From positions 14,424 through 78,423 of the forward strand of contig SZOR01000005.1 of NCBI GenBank assembly GCA_030263275.1: a stretch of 64,000 nt of DNA, written 5' to 3'. Within the stretch, counting starts at the first letter, position 1, and every line of letters starts with the position of its first letter. Positions 34,946 to 42,095 of this stretch are shown here, piece by piece. Origin of the DNA: DSNY01 sp016861185. Lineage in GTDB: Bacteria; Pseudomonadota; Gammaproteobacteria; Burkholderiales; Burkholderiaceae_F. The position numbers were made by a program, and so were the translations under genes. The notes beneath the pieces were generated by a model, which did no database searches, had not been told where the DNA came from, and worked only from the letters and a program-made list of their open reading frames with translations.

Positions 34946-35749
34946 ATGAAGCTGCGCGTCGCCACCTACAACATCCACAAGGGCGTCACCGTCCGCGGGC
35001 GGCCGCGCATTCACGACGTGCGGATGGCGTTGCAGGCGATGAACGCCGACATCGTGTTCCTGCAGGAGGTGCAGGACCGCAACGAGCGGCTGGCGGCGCG
35101 CCACGCGGGTTATCCGAAGTCCACGCAGATCGAATTCCTGTCCGCGCAGATCTACGAGCACCACGCATACGGCATGAACGCGGTCTATCCGCACGGCCAC
35201 CACGGCAACGCGATCCTGTCGCGCCATACGATCCGCCAGTTCACCAACCACGACGTGTCGGACCACGCGCTGGAGAAGCGCGGGCTGCTGCACGCGGTCA
35301 GCCACTTCGGCAGGCGCGACGTGCATCTGATCTGCGTGCACTTCGGGCTGTTCAAGCGCAGCCGGCTGCGGCAGGCGAGCTTCCTCATTGACTTCGTCGA
35401 GTCGGAGGTCCCCGCGAAGGCGCCGCTGATCATCGCCGGCGACTTCAACGACTGGCAGCGCCGCGTGGACACCGAGCTGCGCCGGCGGCTCGGCGTGATC
35501 GAGGCGTCGGACGCCGCGGCCGAACCGACGCTGCTCGACCGCCTGCTGCCCTGGCGCAGCATCGAACGCGCGAACGGCGTCGGCAAGGCGCGGCTGGCGC
35601 GCACCTACCCGGCGCTTCTGCCCTGGCTGCACCTGGACCGCATCTACCTGCGCGGCTTTCGCGTCGGCGCCGTGCACGTGCCGCGCGGCGCAGCGTGGGC
35701 GAAGCGCTCCGATCACGTGCCGCTGATCGCCGAACTGCAGTTCAGGTAA
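34946..35749 (+). CDS. Endonuclease/exonuclease/phosphatase family protein
   Basis: A 267-residue EEP-fold phosphodiesterase. Metal and catalytic motifs are TYNIHKG, FLQEVQDRNERL (Glu), IIAGDFNDW (Asp/Asn) and AKRSDHVPLIAEL (Asp-His). This subfamily precedes a ClsB-type cardiolipin synthase in many proteobacteria; its substrate (nucleic acid or phospholipid head group) is not settled. The start directly follows one arm of the 34802-34943 inverted repeat, with no clear Shine-Dalgarno site, so translation may be controlled by that structure. Confidence 0.88.
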   Translation: MKLRVATYNIHKGVTVRGRPRIHDVRMALQAMNADIVFLQEVQDRNERLAARHAGYPKSTQIEFLSAQIYEHHAYGMNAVYPHGHHGNAILSRHTIRQFTNHDVSDHALEKRGLLHAVSHFGRRDVHLICVHFGLFKRSRLRQASFLIDFVESEVPAKAPLIIAGDFNDWQRRVDTELRRRLGVIEASDAAAEPTLLDRLLPWRSIERANGVGKARLARTYPALLPWLHLDRIYLRGFRVGAVHVPRGAAWAKRSDHVPLIAELQFR

Positions 35750-35760
35750 GAATCCGTTCC

Positions 35761-36993
35761 ATGTCCGCGCGCCCGCCGCAGTCGCGCCCCGCCGCGCGAC
35801 GCTTCGAGCTGTCGCTGCGTCCGGTCGTCCACGCCGGCAACCGCGTGCGGCTGCTCGTCAACGGCGAGCAGTACTTCCCGCAGCTTCTTGCGGCGATCGA
35901 GGCGGCGCGCCGCTCGATCCACATCGAGACCTACATCTTCGCCGACGACAACATCGGCAAGCGCGTCGTGTTCGCGCTCGCCGCCGCCGCCAGCCGCGGC
36001 GTGCAGGTGCATCTGATCATCGACGGCTACGGCGGCGGCGAACACGCACGCCGGCTCGTGCACGAACTCGGCGCGCAGGGCGCGGAGGTGCGCATCTACC
36101 GGCCGGAGCGCTGGTGGCGACTGGAGCGGCGGCTGCTCAGACGGCTGCACCGCAAGATCGCGGTGATCGACGACGCGATCGCCTTCGTGGGCGGCATCAA
36201 CATCATCGACGACCACAACCATCCGGGCGGCGAGCGCGGGCGGCTGGGCCCGCGCTTCGACTTCGCGGTCGCCTGCGAAGGTCCGATCGTCGCCGCGATC
36301 GCGCTCGCGGCCAAGCGGCTGTGGTGGACCTTGTCCTTCGTCGATCCGACCGAGCGGGCGGGACCGCTGCCGCAGCTCGCCGGACAGCCGCGCACGCCTT
36401 ACTTCGCCGACGGCGTACGCGCGAGCCTGCTGCTGCGCGACAACCTGCGCCATCGCCGCACGATCGAGCGCGCTTATCTCGACGCGATCGCCGGCGCGCG
36501 ACACGACATCCTGATCGCCTGCGCGTACTTCCTGCCCGGCAGGCGCTTCCGTGCGGCGCTGCTCGACGCGACGAGGCGCGGCGTGCGCGTGCGGCTGCTT
36601 CTGCAGGGGCGCGTCGAGTATTCGCTGCAGCACCACGCGCAGCGGGCGCTGTATCACCAGCTCTTCGCCGCCGGCATCGAGATCTACGAGTACGTGCCGA
36701 GCTACCTGCATGCGAAGGTCGCGTTGATCGACGGCTTCTGGTCGACGGTCGGATCGAGCAACATCGATCCGTATTCGCTCCTGCTCGCGCGCGAGGCCAA
36801 CGTCGTCGTCTACGACGCCGGCTTCGGCGCCGAACTGCAGGCGGTGCTCGAGCGCGCGATCGAGCGCGACGCCTACCTGCTGCGGGCCGAGGATTACGCG
36901 CGCCGTTCGTGGCTGGAGCAGTTGCGCGACTGGTTCGCCTACCGCGTCGTGCGGCTCGCGACCGTCGTGCTGGCGCGGGCGAGGGACTATTGA
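35761..36993 (+). CDS. clsB: Cardiolipin synthase B
   Basis: A 410-residue phospholipase-D-superfamily enzyme joining phosphatidyl units to make cardiolipin at the inner membrane. Both HKD motifs are present: HRKIAVIDDAIAFVGGINI (about residue 130) and HAKVALIDGFWSTVGSSNID (about 318). ClsB features include NGEQYFPQLLAAIEAARRSI. It follows the EEP protein by 11 bases, the standard two-gene arrangement. The C-terminal hydrophobic stretch WFAYRVVRLATVVLA may anchor it to the membrane. Confidence 0.93.
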   Translation: MSARPPQSRPAARRFELSLRPVVHAGNRVRLLVNGEQYFPQLLAAIEAARRSIHIETYIFADDNIGKRVVFALAAAASRGVQVHLIIDGYGGGEHARRLVHELGAQGAEVRIYRPERWWRLERRLLRRLHRKIAVIDDAIAFVGGINIIDDHNHPGGERGRLGPRFDFAVACEGPIVAAIALAAKRLWWTLSFVDPTERAGPLPQLAGQPRTPYFADGVRASLLLRDNLRHRRTIERAYLDAIAGARHDILIACAYFLPGRRFRAALLDATRRGVRVRLLLQGRVEYSLQHHAQRALYHQLFAAGIEIYEYVPSYLHAKVALIDGFWSTVGSSNIDPYSLLLAREANVVVYDAGFGAELQAVLERAIERDAYLLRAEDYARRSWLEQLRDWFAYRVVRLATVVLARARDY

Positions 36994-37049
36994 GCCGCGC
37001 GTCGGATCTCCGGTGTCGGGCGTCGCGCGCCGACTGCCGACCGAAGGCG

Positions 37050-37904
37050 ATGAGAGCGCGCGCTGACGCCGGCGGCCGGCGACGGTGGCTCGCCGCATGC
37101 GCGGCGTGCGTGGGGCTGCTGCCGGCCGCCGCCGACGCGGAAGAGCTGCCGCTGTGGGAGATCGGGCTCGGCGTAGCCGGGTTGTATCTGCCGGACTATC
37201 GGGGGGCGGATCAGGCGCGCGGCTACGCTTTGCCGTTCCCCGTCGTGTTCTACCGCGGCGAACGCGTGCGCGCCGACCGCGACGGTCTGCGCGGGCGCCT
37301 GTTCGACAGCGACCGGATCGAACTCGATCTGAGCCTCGGCGGTGCGCTGCCGGTGCGGTCCGAGCGCAGCGACGCGCGACGCGGCATGCCCGCGCTCGAT
37401 CCGGTGCTGGAACTCGGACCTTCGCTCGTCGTCAGGCTCGCGCGCAGCGAGGACCGCCGGCGCGCGGTCGAGCTGCGGCTGCCCGTGCGCGCGGCCTACG
37501 CGGTCGACGGCGGCGGACTGCGCGGCGTCGGCGCCGTTTTCGCGCCGCAGCTTCGCGCGTCCTGGCGCGAAGCCGCTTGGGGCTGGAGTGTGGGCGCGTC
37601 GACCGGACCGATGTACGCGTCGCGCGCCTTCCACCAGTACGTCTACGGCGTCGAACCCGCCTACGCCACGCCCGACAGGCCCGCCTACCGCGCGCGCGGC
37701 GGTTACGCCGGCGCGCACTTCACCTTGACCGCGGATCGGCGCCGCGGCGCCCTGCGCCTGTTCGCTTTCGTCCGCACCGAGGCGCTGTCCGGGGCGGTGT
37801 ACGCAGCGAGTCCGCTCGTACGGCGCAGCACCCACGTGCTCGCCGGTTTCGGCGTCGGTGCGGTGCTGGCCGAATCGTCGCGGCGCGTGCCCGCCGCCGA
37901 CTGA
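37050..37904 (+). CDS. MipA/OmpV-family outer-membrane protein
   Basis: A 284-residue outer-membrane beta-barrel protein. After a signal peptide (RRRWLAACAACVGLLPAAADA) it has the MipA/OmpV pattern LWEIGLGVAGLYLPDYRGAD, VFYRGERVRADRDGLRGRLF and many alternating hydrophobic strands. The last residues (RRVPAAD) lack the usual terminal aromatic, so the final strand may be the preceding VLAGFGVGAVLAE. MipA-type proteins interact with murein enzymes or take up small molecules; the role here is unknown. Confidence 0.82.
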   Translation: MRARADAGGRRRWLAACAACVGLLPAAADAEELPLWEIGLGVAGLYLPDYRGADQARGYALPFPVVFYRGERVRADRDGLRGRLFDSDRIELDLSLGGALPVRSERSDARRGMPALDPVLELGPSLVVRLARSEDRRRAVELRLPVRAAYAVDGGGLRGVGAVFAPQLRASWREAAWGWSVGASTGPMYASRAFHQYVYGVEPAYATPDRPAYRARGGYAGAHFTLTADRRRGALRLFAFVRTEALSGAVYAASPLVRRSTHVLAGFGVGAVLAESSRRVPAAD

Positions 37905-38053
37905 GTCCGTCCCGCGCACCGCGGCGCATCCCAAGGCTGCGTTACCGCGTCGGCGCGAAGCCGGCGTGCGCGCGGGGCGCGCGGGAATACACTGCCCGTC
38001 CGCGCTGTTTGCGGTTCGGTCCGGCGAGGACGATCAACCCAAGGAGACGAACG

Positions 38054-38299
38054 ATGAAGACGAAACTTGCGTTTGCCGCGGCTGCCCTGGCTTTTGCGTC
38101 GGCCGCGCTGGGCTCTCAGTGCCCGGCCGACATGAAGAAGATCGACGAGGCGATGGCCAAGAACCCGAAGCTCACCGCCGAGCAGACGGCCGAGGTGAAG
38201 AAGTACCGCGCCGACGGCGAGGCGCTGCACAAGGCCGGCAAGCACAAGGAGTCGGTCGACACGCTGGCCAAGGCGATGAAGATCCTCGGTGTCAAGTGA
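38054..38299 (+). CDS. Small exported helical protein
   Basis: An 81-residue protein with a clear signal peptide (MKTKLAFAAAALAFASAALG). The mature part is a Lys/Ala-rich helical pair (CPADMKKIDEAMAKNPKLTA, HKAGKHKESVDTLAKAMKIL). No known family was recognised; similar small periplasmic proteins occur in betaproteobacteria. AAGGAG precedes the ATG at the right distance and a strong terminator follows. Confidence 0.8.
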   Translation: MKTKLAFAAAALAFASAALGSQCPADMKKIDEAMAKNPKLTAEQTAEVKKYRADGEALHKAGKHKESVDTLAKAMKILGVK

Positions 38300-38318
38300 T
38301 CGCCGCAGCGCGATCGGA

Positions 38319-38346
38319 AAAGCCGCCCGCCGGGCGGCTTTTTTTT
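38319..38346 (+). terminator. Rho-independent terminator after the small exported protein
   Basis: AGCCGCCC (38321-38328) pairs with GGGCGGCT (38332-38339) across a 3-base loop and is followed by seven further T's to 38346. Confidence 0.93.
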
Positions 38347-38453
38347 GGCCTGCGAGTCGTCCGCCGCGCCGATTCGGCTTTGCGCACGCCGCCGGCGCGG
38401 CGCACACTGCGCGTTTAAGCGGCAGCGCCCGTTCTGCGGGCCAAGGAGCAACG

Positions 38454-38945
38454 ATGGTCGGCGAATCCCTCCATGCCAGTTGTCTGCGGATCGCGCAGCA
38501 CCTGGCCGACGGCTATGCGCGCAGCGGCGGCGCACCGTGCACGTTCAGCATCGTCGGCGCGGGCGACCTCGTTCGCACGCCGCGCCAGACGATCAATTGC
38601 ACGCTCTACGCGTACCGCTTCGCGCAGAACCAGAACCTGCGCAGCGCGCGTCCGCGCGATCTGCGGCCGCGGGCGAGCGGCGACGCGCCGCCGGCGGTGC
38701 TCGATGTCCATCTGCTGCTGACCGCGTGGGCCGAGCGCGCGGAAGACGAGTTGGCGGTGCTCGGTTGGGTCGCACGCGAACTGAACGGCGCGCCGCGCAT
38801 CGAGTACCCGACGCCGGGCGGCCCCGCCATGGCCGACGTCGTCGCCGACGAACTGTCGATCGGCGATCTTGCCGCGCTGTGGCGCGCGCTGGCGCTGCCG
38901 CTGCGCCCCTCGTTGACCTACGTCGTGCGCCAGATCGCCTTGTGA
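38454..38945 (+). CDS. DUF4255 (Pvc16-like) protein, orphan
   Basis: A 163-residue protein with the DUF4255 pattern: an N-terminal helix (LRIAQHLADGYARS), INCTLYAYRFAQNQNLRSAR, then VLDVHLLLTAWAERAEDELAVLG and ELNGAPRIEYP. DUF4255 members such as Pvc16 cap the sheath of contractile injection systems (R-pyocin/PVC type). No tail tube, sheath, baseplate, spike or AAA genes lie nearby, so this is either a detached partner of a system elsewhere or a repurposed domain. AAGGAG precedes the ATG. A 12-bp inverted repeat follows the stop. Confidence 0.75.
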   Translation: MVGESLHASCLRIAQHLADGYARSGGAPCTFSIVGAGDLVRTPRQTINCTLYAYRFAQNQNLRSARPRDLRPRASGDAPPAVLDVHLLLTAWAERAEDELAVLGWVARELNGAPRIEYPTPGGPAMADVVADELSIGDLAALWRALALPLRPSLTYVVRQIAL

Positions 38946-38955
38946 CGCCCCGCCA

Positions 38956-39003
38956 GCTACAAGATATGGGATTCCTGACCGCACTTCTTCAATATCTTGT
39001 AGC
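38956..39003. repeat. 12-bp inverted repeat after the DUF4255 gene
   Basis: GCTACAAGATAT (38956-38967) and ATATCTTGTAGC (38992-39003) are perfect inverted copies with a 24-base spacer. It is markedly AT-richer than its surroundings. It could be a terminator, an operator or a recombination site; nothing here decides. Confidence 0.6.
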
Positions 39004-39087
39004 GCGATCGACCGGTGCAAACCGAAGCGCGCTCTGAACAAGCCGCGTTTTCCCTCTGAGGAACGTTGTTCCATCGCAAGTTTTTCT

Positions 39088-39136
39088 GCGTTTTCCCTCT
39101 GAAAACGCTTGATTCCCGACGCGTTTCGCTTAGTAT
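39088..39136 (+). promoter_or_regulatory. Promoter region of the H1/SWIB gene
   Basis: A hairpin GCGTTTTC-CCTCT-GAAAACGC (39088-39108, 8-bp arms) is followed by TTGATT (39109-39114), 16 bases, then TAGTAT (39131-39136), a fair sigma-70 promoter. A shorter repeat of TTTTCCCTCTGA and a GGAAC-N3-GTTCC dyad (39060-39072) lie just upstream. The dyads around the -35 region suggest a regulator-binding site. Confidence 0.5.
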
Positions 39137-39222
39137 CCGGCTCACGCAACGAGAGCGCTCTTCATGCACTTCGAGTCGAGAACGCTGTCGCTGTGATTCG
39201 CCAACTCAATCAGGAGATCGAC

Positions 39223-39606
39223 ATGGCAACGAAGAAAGCGAAGAAGGCGGCCAAGAAGGCCCCGGCCAAGAAGGCCAAAAAAGCGGCGCCGAAGAAGGCC
39301 GCCAAGAAGGTCGCCAAGAAGGCAGTCAAGAAAGTCGCGAAGAAGAAGGTCGCACGCAAGCCGAACGCGGCGTTCATGAAGCCGATGACGCCGACCGGCC
39401 CGCTGGCCGCGATCATCGGCGCCAGCCCGATGCCGCGCACCGAGGTGACGAGCAAGATCTGGGCGTACATCAAGAAGAACAAGCTGCAGGACGCCGTCAA
39501 CAAGCGGATGATCAACGCGGACGAGAAGCTGCGCGCGCTGTTCGGCAAGGCACAGGCGTCGATGTTCGAGCTGACCAAGTACGTCAGCAAGCACCTGAAG
39601 CCGTAA
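39223..39606 (+). CDS. Histone-H1-like / SWIB domain fusion protein
   Basis: A 127-residue nucleoid-associated candidate. Residues 1-47 are almost only Lys, Ala and Pro in AAKK-type repeats, as in bacterial H1-like proteins. Residues ~53-127 are a SWIB/MDM2 domain (PLAAIIGASPMPRTEV ... DEKLRALFGKAQASMFELTKY). SWIB domains are typical of chromatin remodellers and occur in chlamydial and some proteobacterial DNA-binding proteins. It probably binds and compacts DNA. CAGGAG precedes the ATG, a terminator follows the gene, and the promoter region contains several dyads. Confidence 0.92.
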   Translation: MATKKAKKAAKKAPAKKAKKAAPKKAAKKVAKKAVKKVAKKKVARKPNAAFMKPMTPTGPLAAIIGASPMPRTEVTSKIWAYIKKNKLQDAVNKRMINADEKLRALFGKAQASMFELTKYVSKHLKP

Positions 39607-39635
39607 GCGCCGCGCGCCGAAGCGCATCAGGTGAG

Positions 39636-39661
39636 AGGGCCCGGGCGACCGGGCCCTTTTT
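39636..39661 (+). terminator. Rho-independent terminator after the H1/SWIB gene
   Basis: AGGGCCCGG pairs with CCGGGCCCT across a GCGA loop and is followed by T's to 39661. The hairpin also lies just beyond the stop of the convergent PRPP-synthetase-like gene, so it may serve both. Confidence 0.9.
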
Positions 39662-40539
39662 CATTCGGCGCCGGGCCCGCGCAGCGCTGCGGCGATCGTC
39701 GGTGCCAGTCCGACCCGGTTCGACGGATGCGCGATCGAATCCGTGCTCCAGATCTCGCGTACGCCGGCGGCGGCGAGTGCAGCGAGCGCGTCGCCGACGA
39801 ACAGCGCGTGCGTCACCGCGACGTCGACCCGCGCCGCCCCGGCCGCGTACGCCGCCTGCGCCGCGCGCGCGAAGGTCCGGCCGGTGCTGGCGACGTCGTC
39901 GACGAGCACGACGTGGCGGCCGCGCAACTCGACGGCCGGCAGCTCGATCTGGACCTGGTGGTCGCCGTGGCGCGTCTTGCGGCCGACCGCGTGCTCGAAG
40001 CCGCCCGCGGCGGCGGCCTGCGCGACCCACTGATGCGATTCGCCGTCGGGGCCGACCAGCAGCGGTCGCAAACCCTGCTGCGCGACAAAACGGCCGATCA
40101 GCGGCGCAGCGGAAAGCGCGATGACGCGGCGCGCGGGGACCGCCTGCACCAGGGTTTCGGTGCGGTGCAGGTGCGGGTCGACGGTGATGACCGCGTCGAA
40201 CAGTCCCGCCAGAAAGCGGCCGACGATCCGCTGGCTCACGGCTTCGCCCGGCGCGAACGCCATGTCCTGGCGCATGTAGGCGAGATACGGCGCGACCAGC
40301 GTCAGGTGGCGCGCGCCGAGCGTGCGTGCGGTTTCCGCCGCGAGCAGCAGCTCGACGAGCTTCTCGTTCGGATGATCGAGCGTGCGCAGCAGGACCACGC
40401 GTTCGGGCAGCCGCTCCGGCAGCGTCAGCTTCAATTCGCCGTCGGGGAAGCGATGCCGCGCGATCGCGGCGAGCTCGAGCGCGGCCGCCGCGCCAAGCAA
40501 TCGCGCGAAGCCGGATTCATCGTCGAACGCGAGCAGCAT
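39661..40539 (-). CDS. Ribose-phosphate pyrophosphokinase-like protein
   Basis: A 292-residue PRPP-synthetase-family protein. It has the N-terminal catalytic and C-terminal PRPP-binding phosphoribosyltransferase-like domains: RFPDGELKLTLPE, APYLAYMRQDMAFAPGE, DPHLHRTE and the PRPP loop VVLVDDVASTGRT. It is shorter than housekeeping Prs (~315) and is more like archaeal and accessory versions. It is the third gene of the nuclease / phosphorylase operon, with its ATG overlapping the upstream stop, so a catabolic salvage role is more likely than general PRPP supply. Confidence 0.87.
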   Translation of the reverse strand: MLLAFDDESGFARLLGAAAALELAAIARHRFPDGELKLTLPERLPERVVLLRTLDHPNEKLVELLLAAETARTLGARHLTLVAPYLAYMRQDMAFAPGEAVSQRIVGRFLAGLFDAVITVDPHLHRTETLVQAVPARRVIALSAAPLIGRFVAQQGLRPLLVGPDGESHQWVAQAAAAGGFEHAVGRKTRHGDHQVQIELPAVELRGRHVVLVDDVASTGRTFARAAQAAYAAGAARVDVAVTHALFVGDALAALAAAGVREIWSTDSIAHPSNRVGLAPTIAAALRGPGAE

Positions 40540-42095
40540 CAGAACTCCACGAAGACCCTCGGCACCTCGTCGGCAGTGCCGATCGCATAGCCGGTCGCCC
40601 GTGCGGCGACCTGGCGGGCGAATTCGAGCTCGGAGGCGCTGTCCGCGTAAACGCGATAAAGCGGCTCGCCGCGTGCGACTTTTTCGCCGAGCTTGCGGAA
40701 CAGGTCGACGCCGGCGCCCTTGATCTTCGGCGCACCCGCCAGCCGCGCGATGCGCGCGAGCCGCTCGTTGTCGATGCCGGTCACCACACCATCGTCGGGG
40801 GCGAGGACGTCGTGCGCGAGCCGCGCCAGCGGCGGCGTTTCGGCACGGCGCCCCTGCGCGTCGAGGATCTCGTTCATCTTGGCGAGCGCCCGCCCCGAGT
40901 CGAGGATGTCGCGCGCGACCGCGAAGCCGTCGCCGCCGCGCAGGTCGGGATCGAACTCGAGCACGCGCCCGGCGAGCCGCAGCGCCTTGACGCGCAGGTC
41001 GCTCGGCGCGCCCGGGTCGTTGTTCAGCACCTGCATCACGTCGCGCGCTTCGAGGACCGGCCCGATGCCGCGGCCGACCGGCTGGCGGCCGTCGCTGATC
41101 ACCGCGTCGAGGGTCATGCCCATCCGGTGCGCGACGTACTCGAACAGCTTCTTCAGCCGCTGCGCGTCGTCCATGTGGCGCACCTTCGCGGTCGGCCCGA
41201 GCGGGATGTCGAGCACGAGGTGGGTCGAGCCCGCCGCGATCTTCTTCGACAGGATCGAGGCGACCATCTGCCCCGGCGAGTCGATCGTCAGCGGCCGCGA
41301 CACCGAGATCAGCACGTCGTCTGCAGGCGAAAGCTGTGCGCGCCCGCCCCACGCGAGGCAGCCGCGCACCTTGCGCACGATCTCGCCGAGCCGTTCGAAC
41401 GGCAGCTCGACCTGCGCGAGGCACTCCATCGTGTCGGCCGTTCCCGCGGGCGATGTGATGGCGCGGCTCGAGGTCTTCGGCATCAGCATGCCGTGCGCGG
41501 CGACGATCGGCACGACCAGCATCGACGTGCGATTGCCGGGGATGCCGCCGATGCAGTGCTTGTCGACGACCGGACGCTCCTTCCAGTCGAGCTTGCGGCC
41601 GACCGCGACCATCGCTTCGGTGAGGAACAGCACCTCGTCGCGGTCGAGTTCGAACTGGTTGGTCGCGACGACGAAGGCCGCCAGCTCGATCTTCGAGTAG
41701 CGGTGCGCGGCGATGTCGCGCACGACCGCGTGCAGCTCGTCGCGCGTCAGCCGCTCGCCGCCGATCTTGCGCTTGAGCGCCGAGATCGAAGGCGGCGGCT
41801 CGGCGTGCGCGATGTGCACCGGCTGCCCTTCGGCGATCGCGAGCTGCGCGAAGGCTTCCTCGGACAGCCCCAGCTCGCACTCGCCGATCAGCCGGTCGTC
41901 GTCGACGACGTTGAGCACCGCGAGGATCGCGTTGCCGTCGGCGCGCACCTCGACCTTCGACAGCGCCTGGAAACCCTCGGCGCGATACACGGGGCAGTCG
42001 CGCCGCAGGTAGACGACGTTCTCGCGGTAGGTGTCGATGCCGACCTTGCGCGCAATCAGCGCGGCCGGCGCGGCGGGGGCGGTCTCAGACGTCAT
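40539..42095 (-). CDS. Archaeal-type thymidine/AMP phosphorylase family enzyme
   Basis: A 518-residue member of the long (archaeal-type) nucleoside phosphorylase family. Relative to ~440-residue E. coli DeoA it has an ~85-residue N-terminal extension (VGIDTYRENVVYLRRDCPVY ... VNVVDDDRLIGECELGLSEE), as in AMP phosphorylase of Thermococcus. The catalytic half contains VVDKHCIGGIPGNRTSMLVV, KTSSRAITSPAGTADTMECL and LSPADDVLISVSRPL. Archaeal relatives convert NMPs and phosphate to base and ribose-1,5-bisphosphate. Bacterial members are usually annotated thymidine phosphorylase without proof. It overlaps both the nuclease and the PRPP-synthetase-like gene. Confidence 0.9.
   Translation of the reverse strand: MTSETAPAAPAALIARKVGIDTYRENVVYLRRDCPVYRAEGFQALSKVEVRADGNAILAVLNVVDDDRLIGECELGLSEEAFAQLAIAEGQPVHIAHAEPPPSISALKRKIGGERLTRDELHAVVRDIAAHRYSKIELAAFVVATNQFELDRDEVLFLTEAMVAVGRKLDWKERPVVDKHCIGGIPGNRTSMLVVPIVAAHGMLMPKTSSRAITSPAGTADTMECLAQVELPFERLGEIVRKVRGCLAWGGRAQLSPADDVLISVSRPLTIDSPGQMVASILSKKIAAGSTHLVLDIPLGPTAKVRHMDDAQRLKKLFEYVAHRMGMTLDAVISDGRQPVGRGIGPVLEARDVMQVLNNDPGAPSDLRVKALRLAGRVLEFDPDLRGGDGFAVARDILDSGRALAKMNEILDAQGRRAETPPLARLAHDVLAPDDGVVTGIDNERLARIARLAGAPKIKGAGVDLFRKLGEKVARGEPLYRVYADSASELEFARQVAARATGYAIGTADEVPRVFVEF

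Noticed and set aside
36114..37049. Possible upstream extension of the MipA-like gene
   Set aside because: The frame runs through clsB as its shadow; the ATG at 37050 directly precedes the signal peptide.
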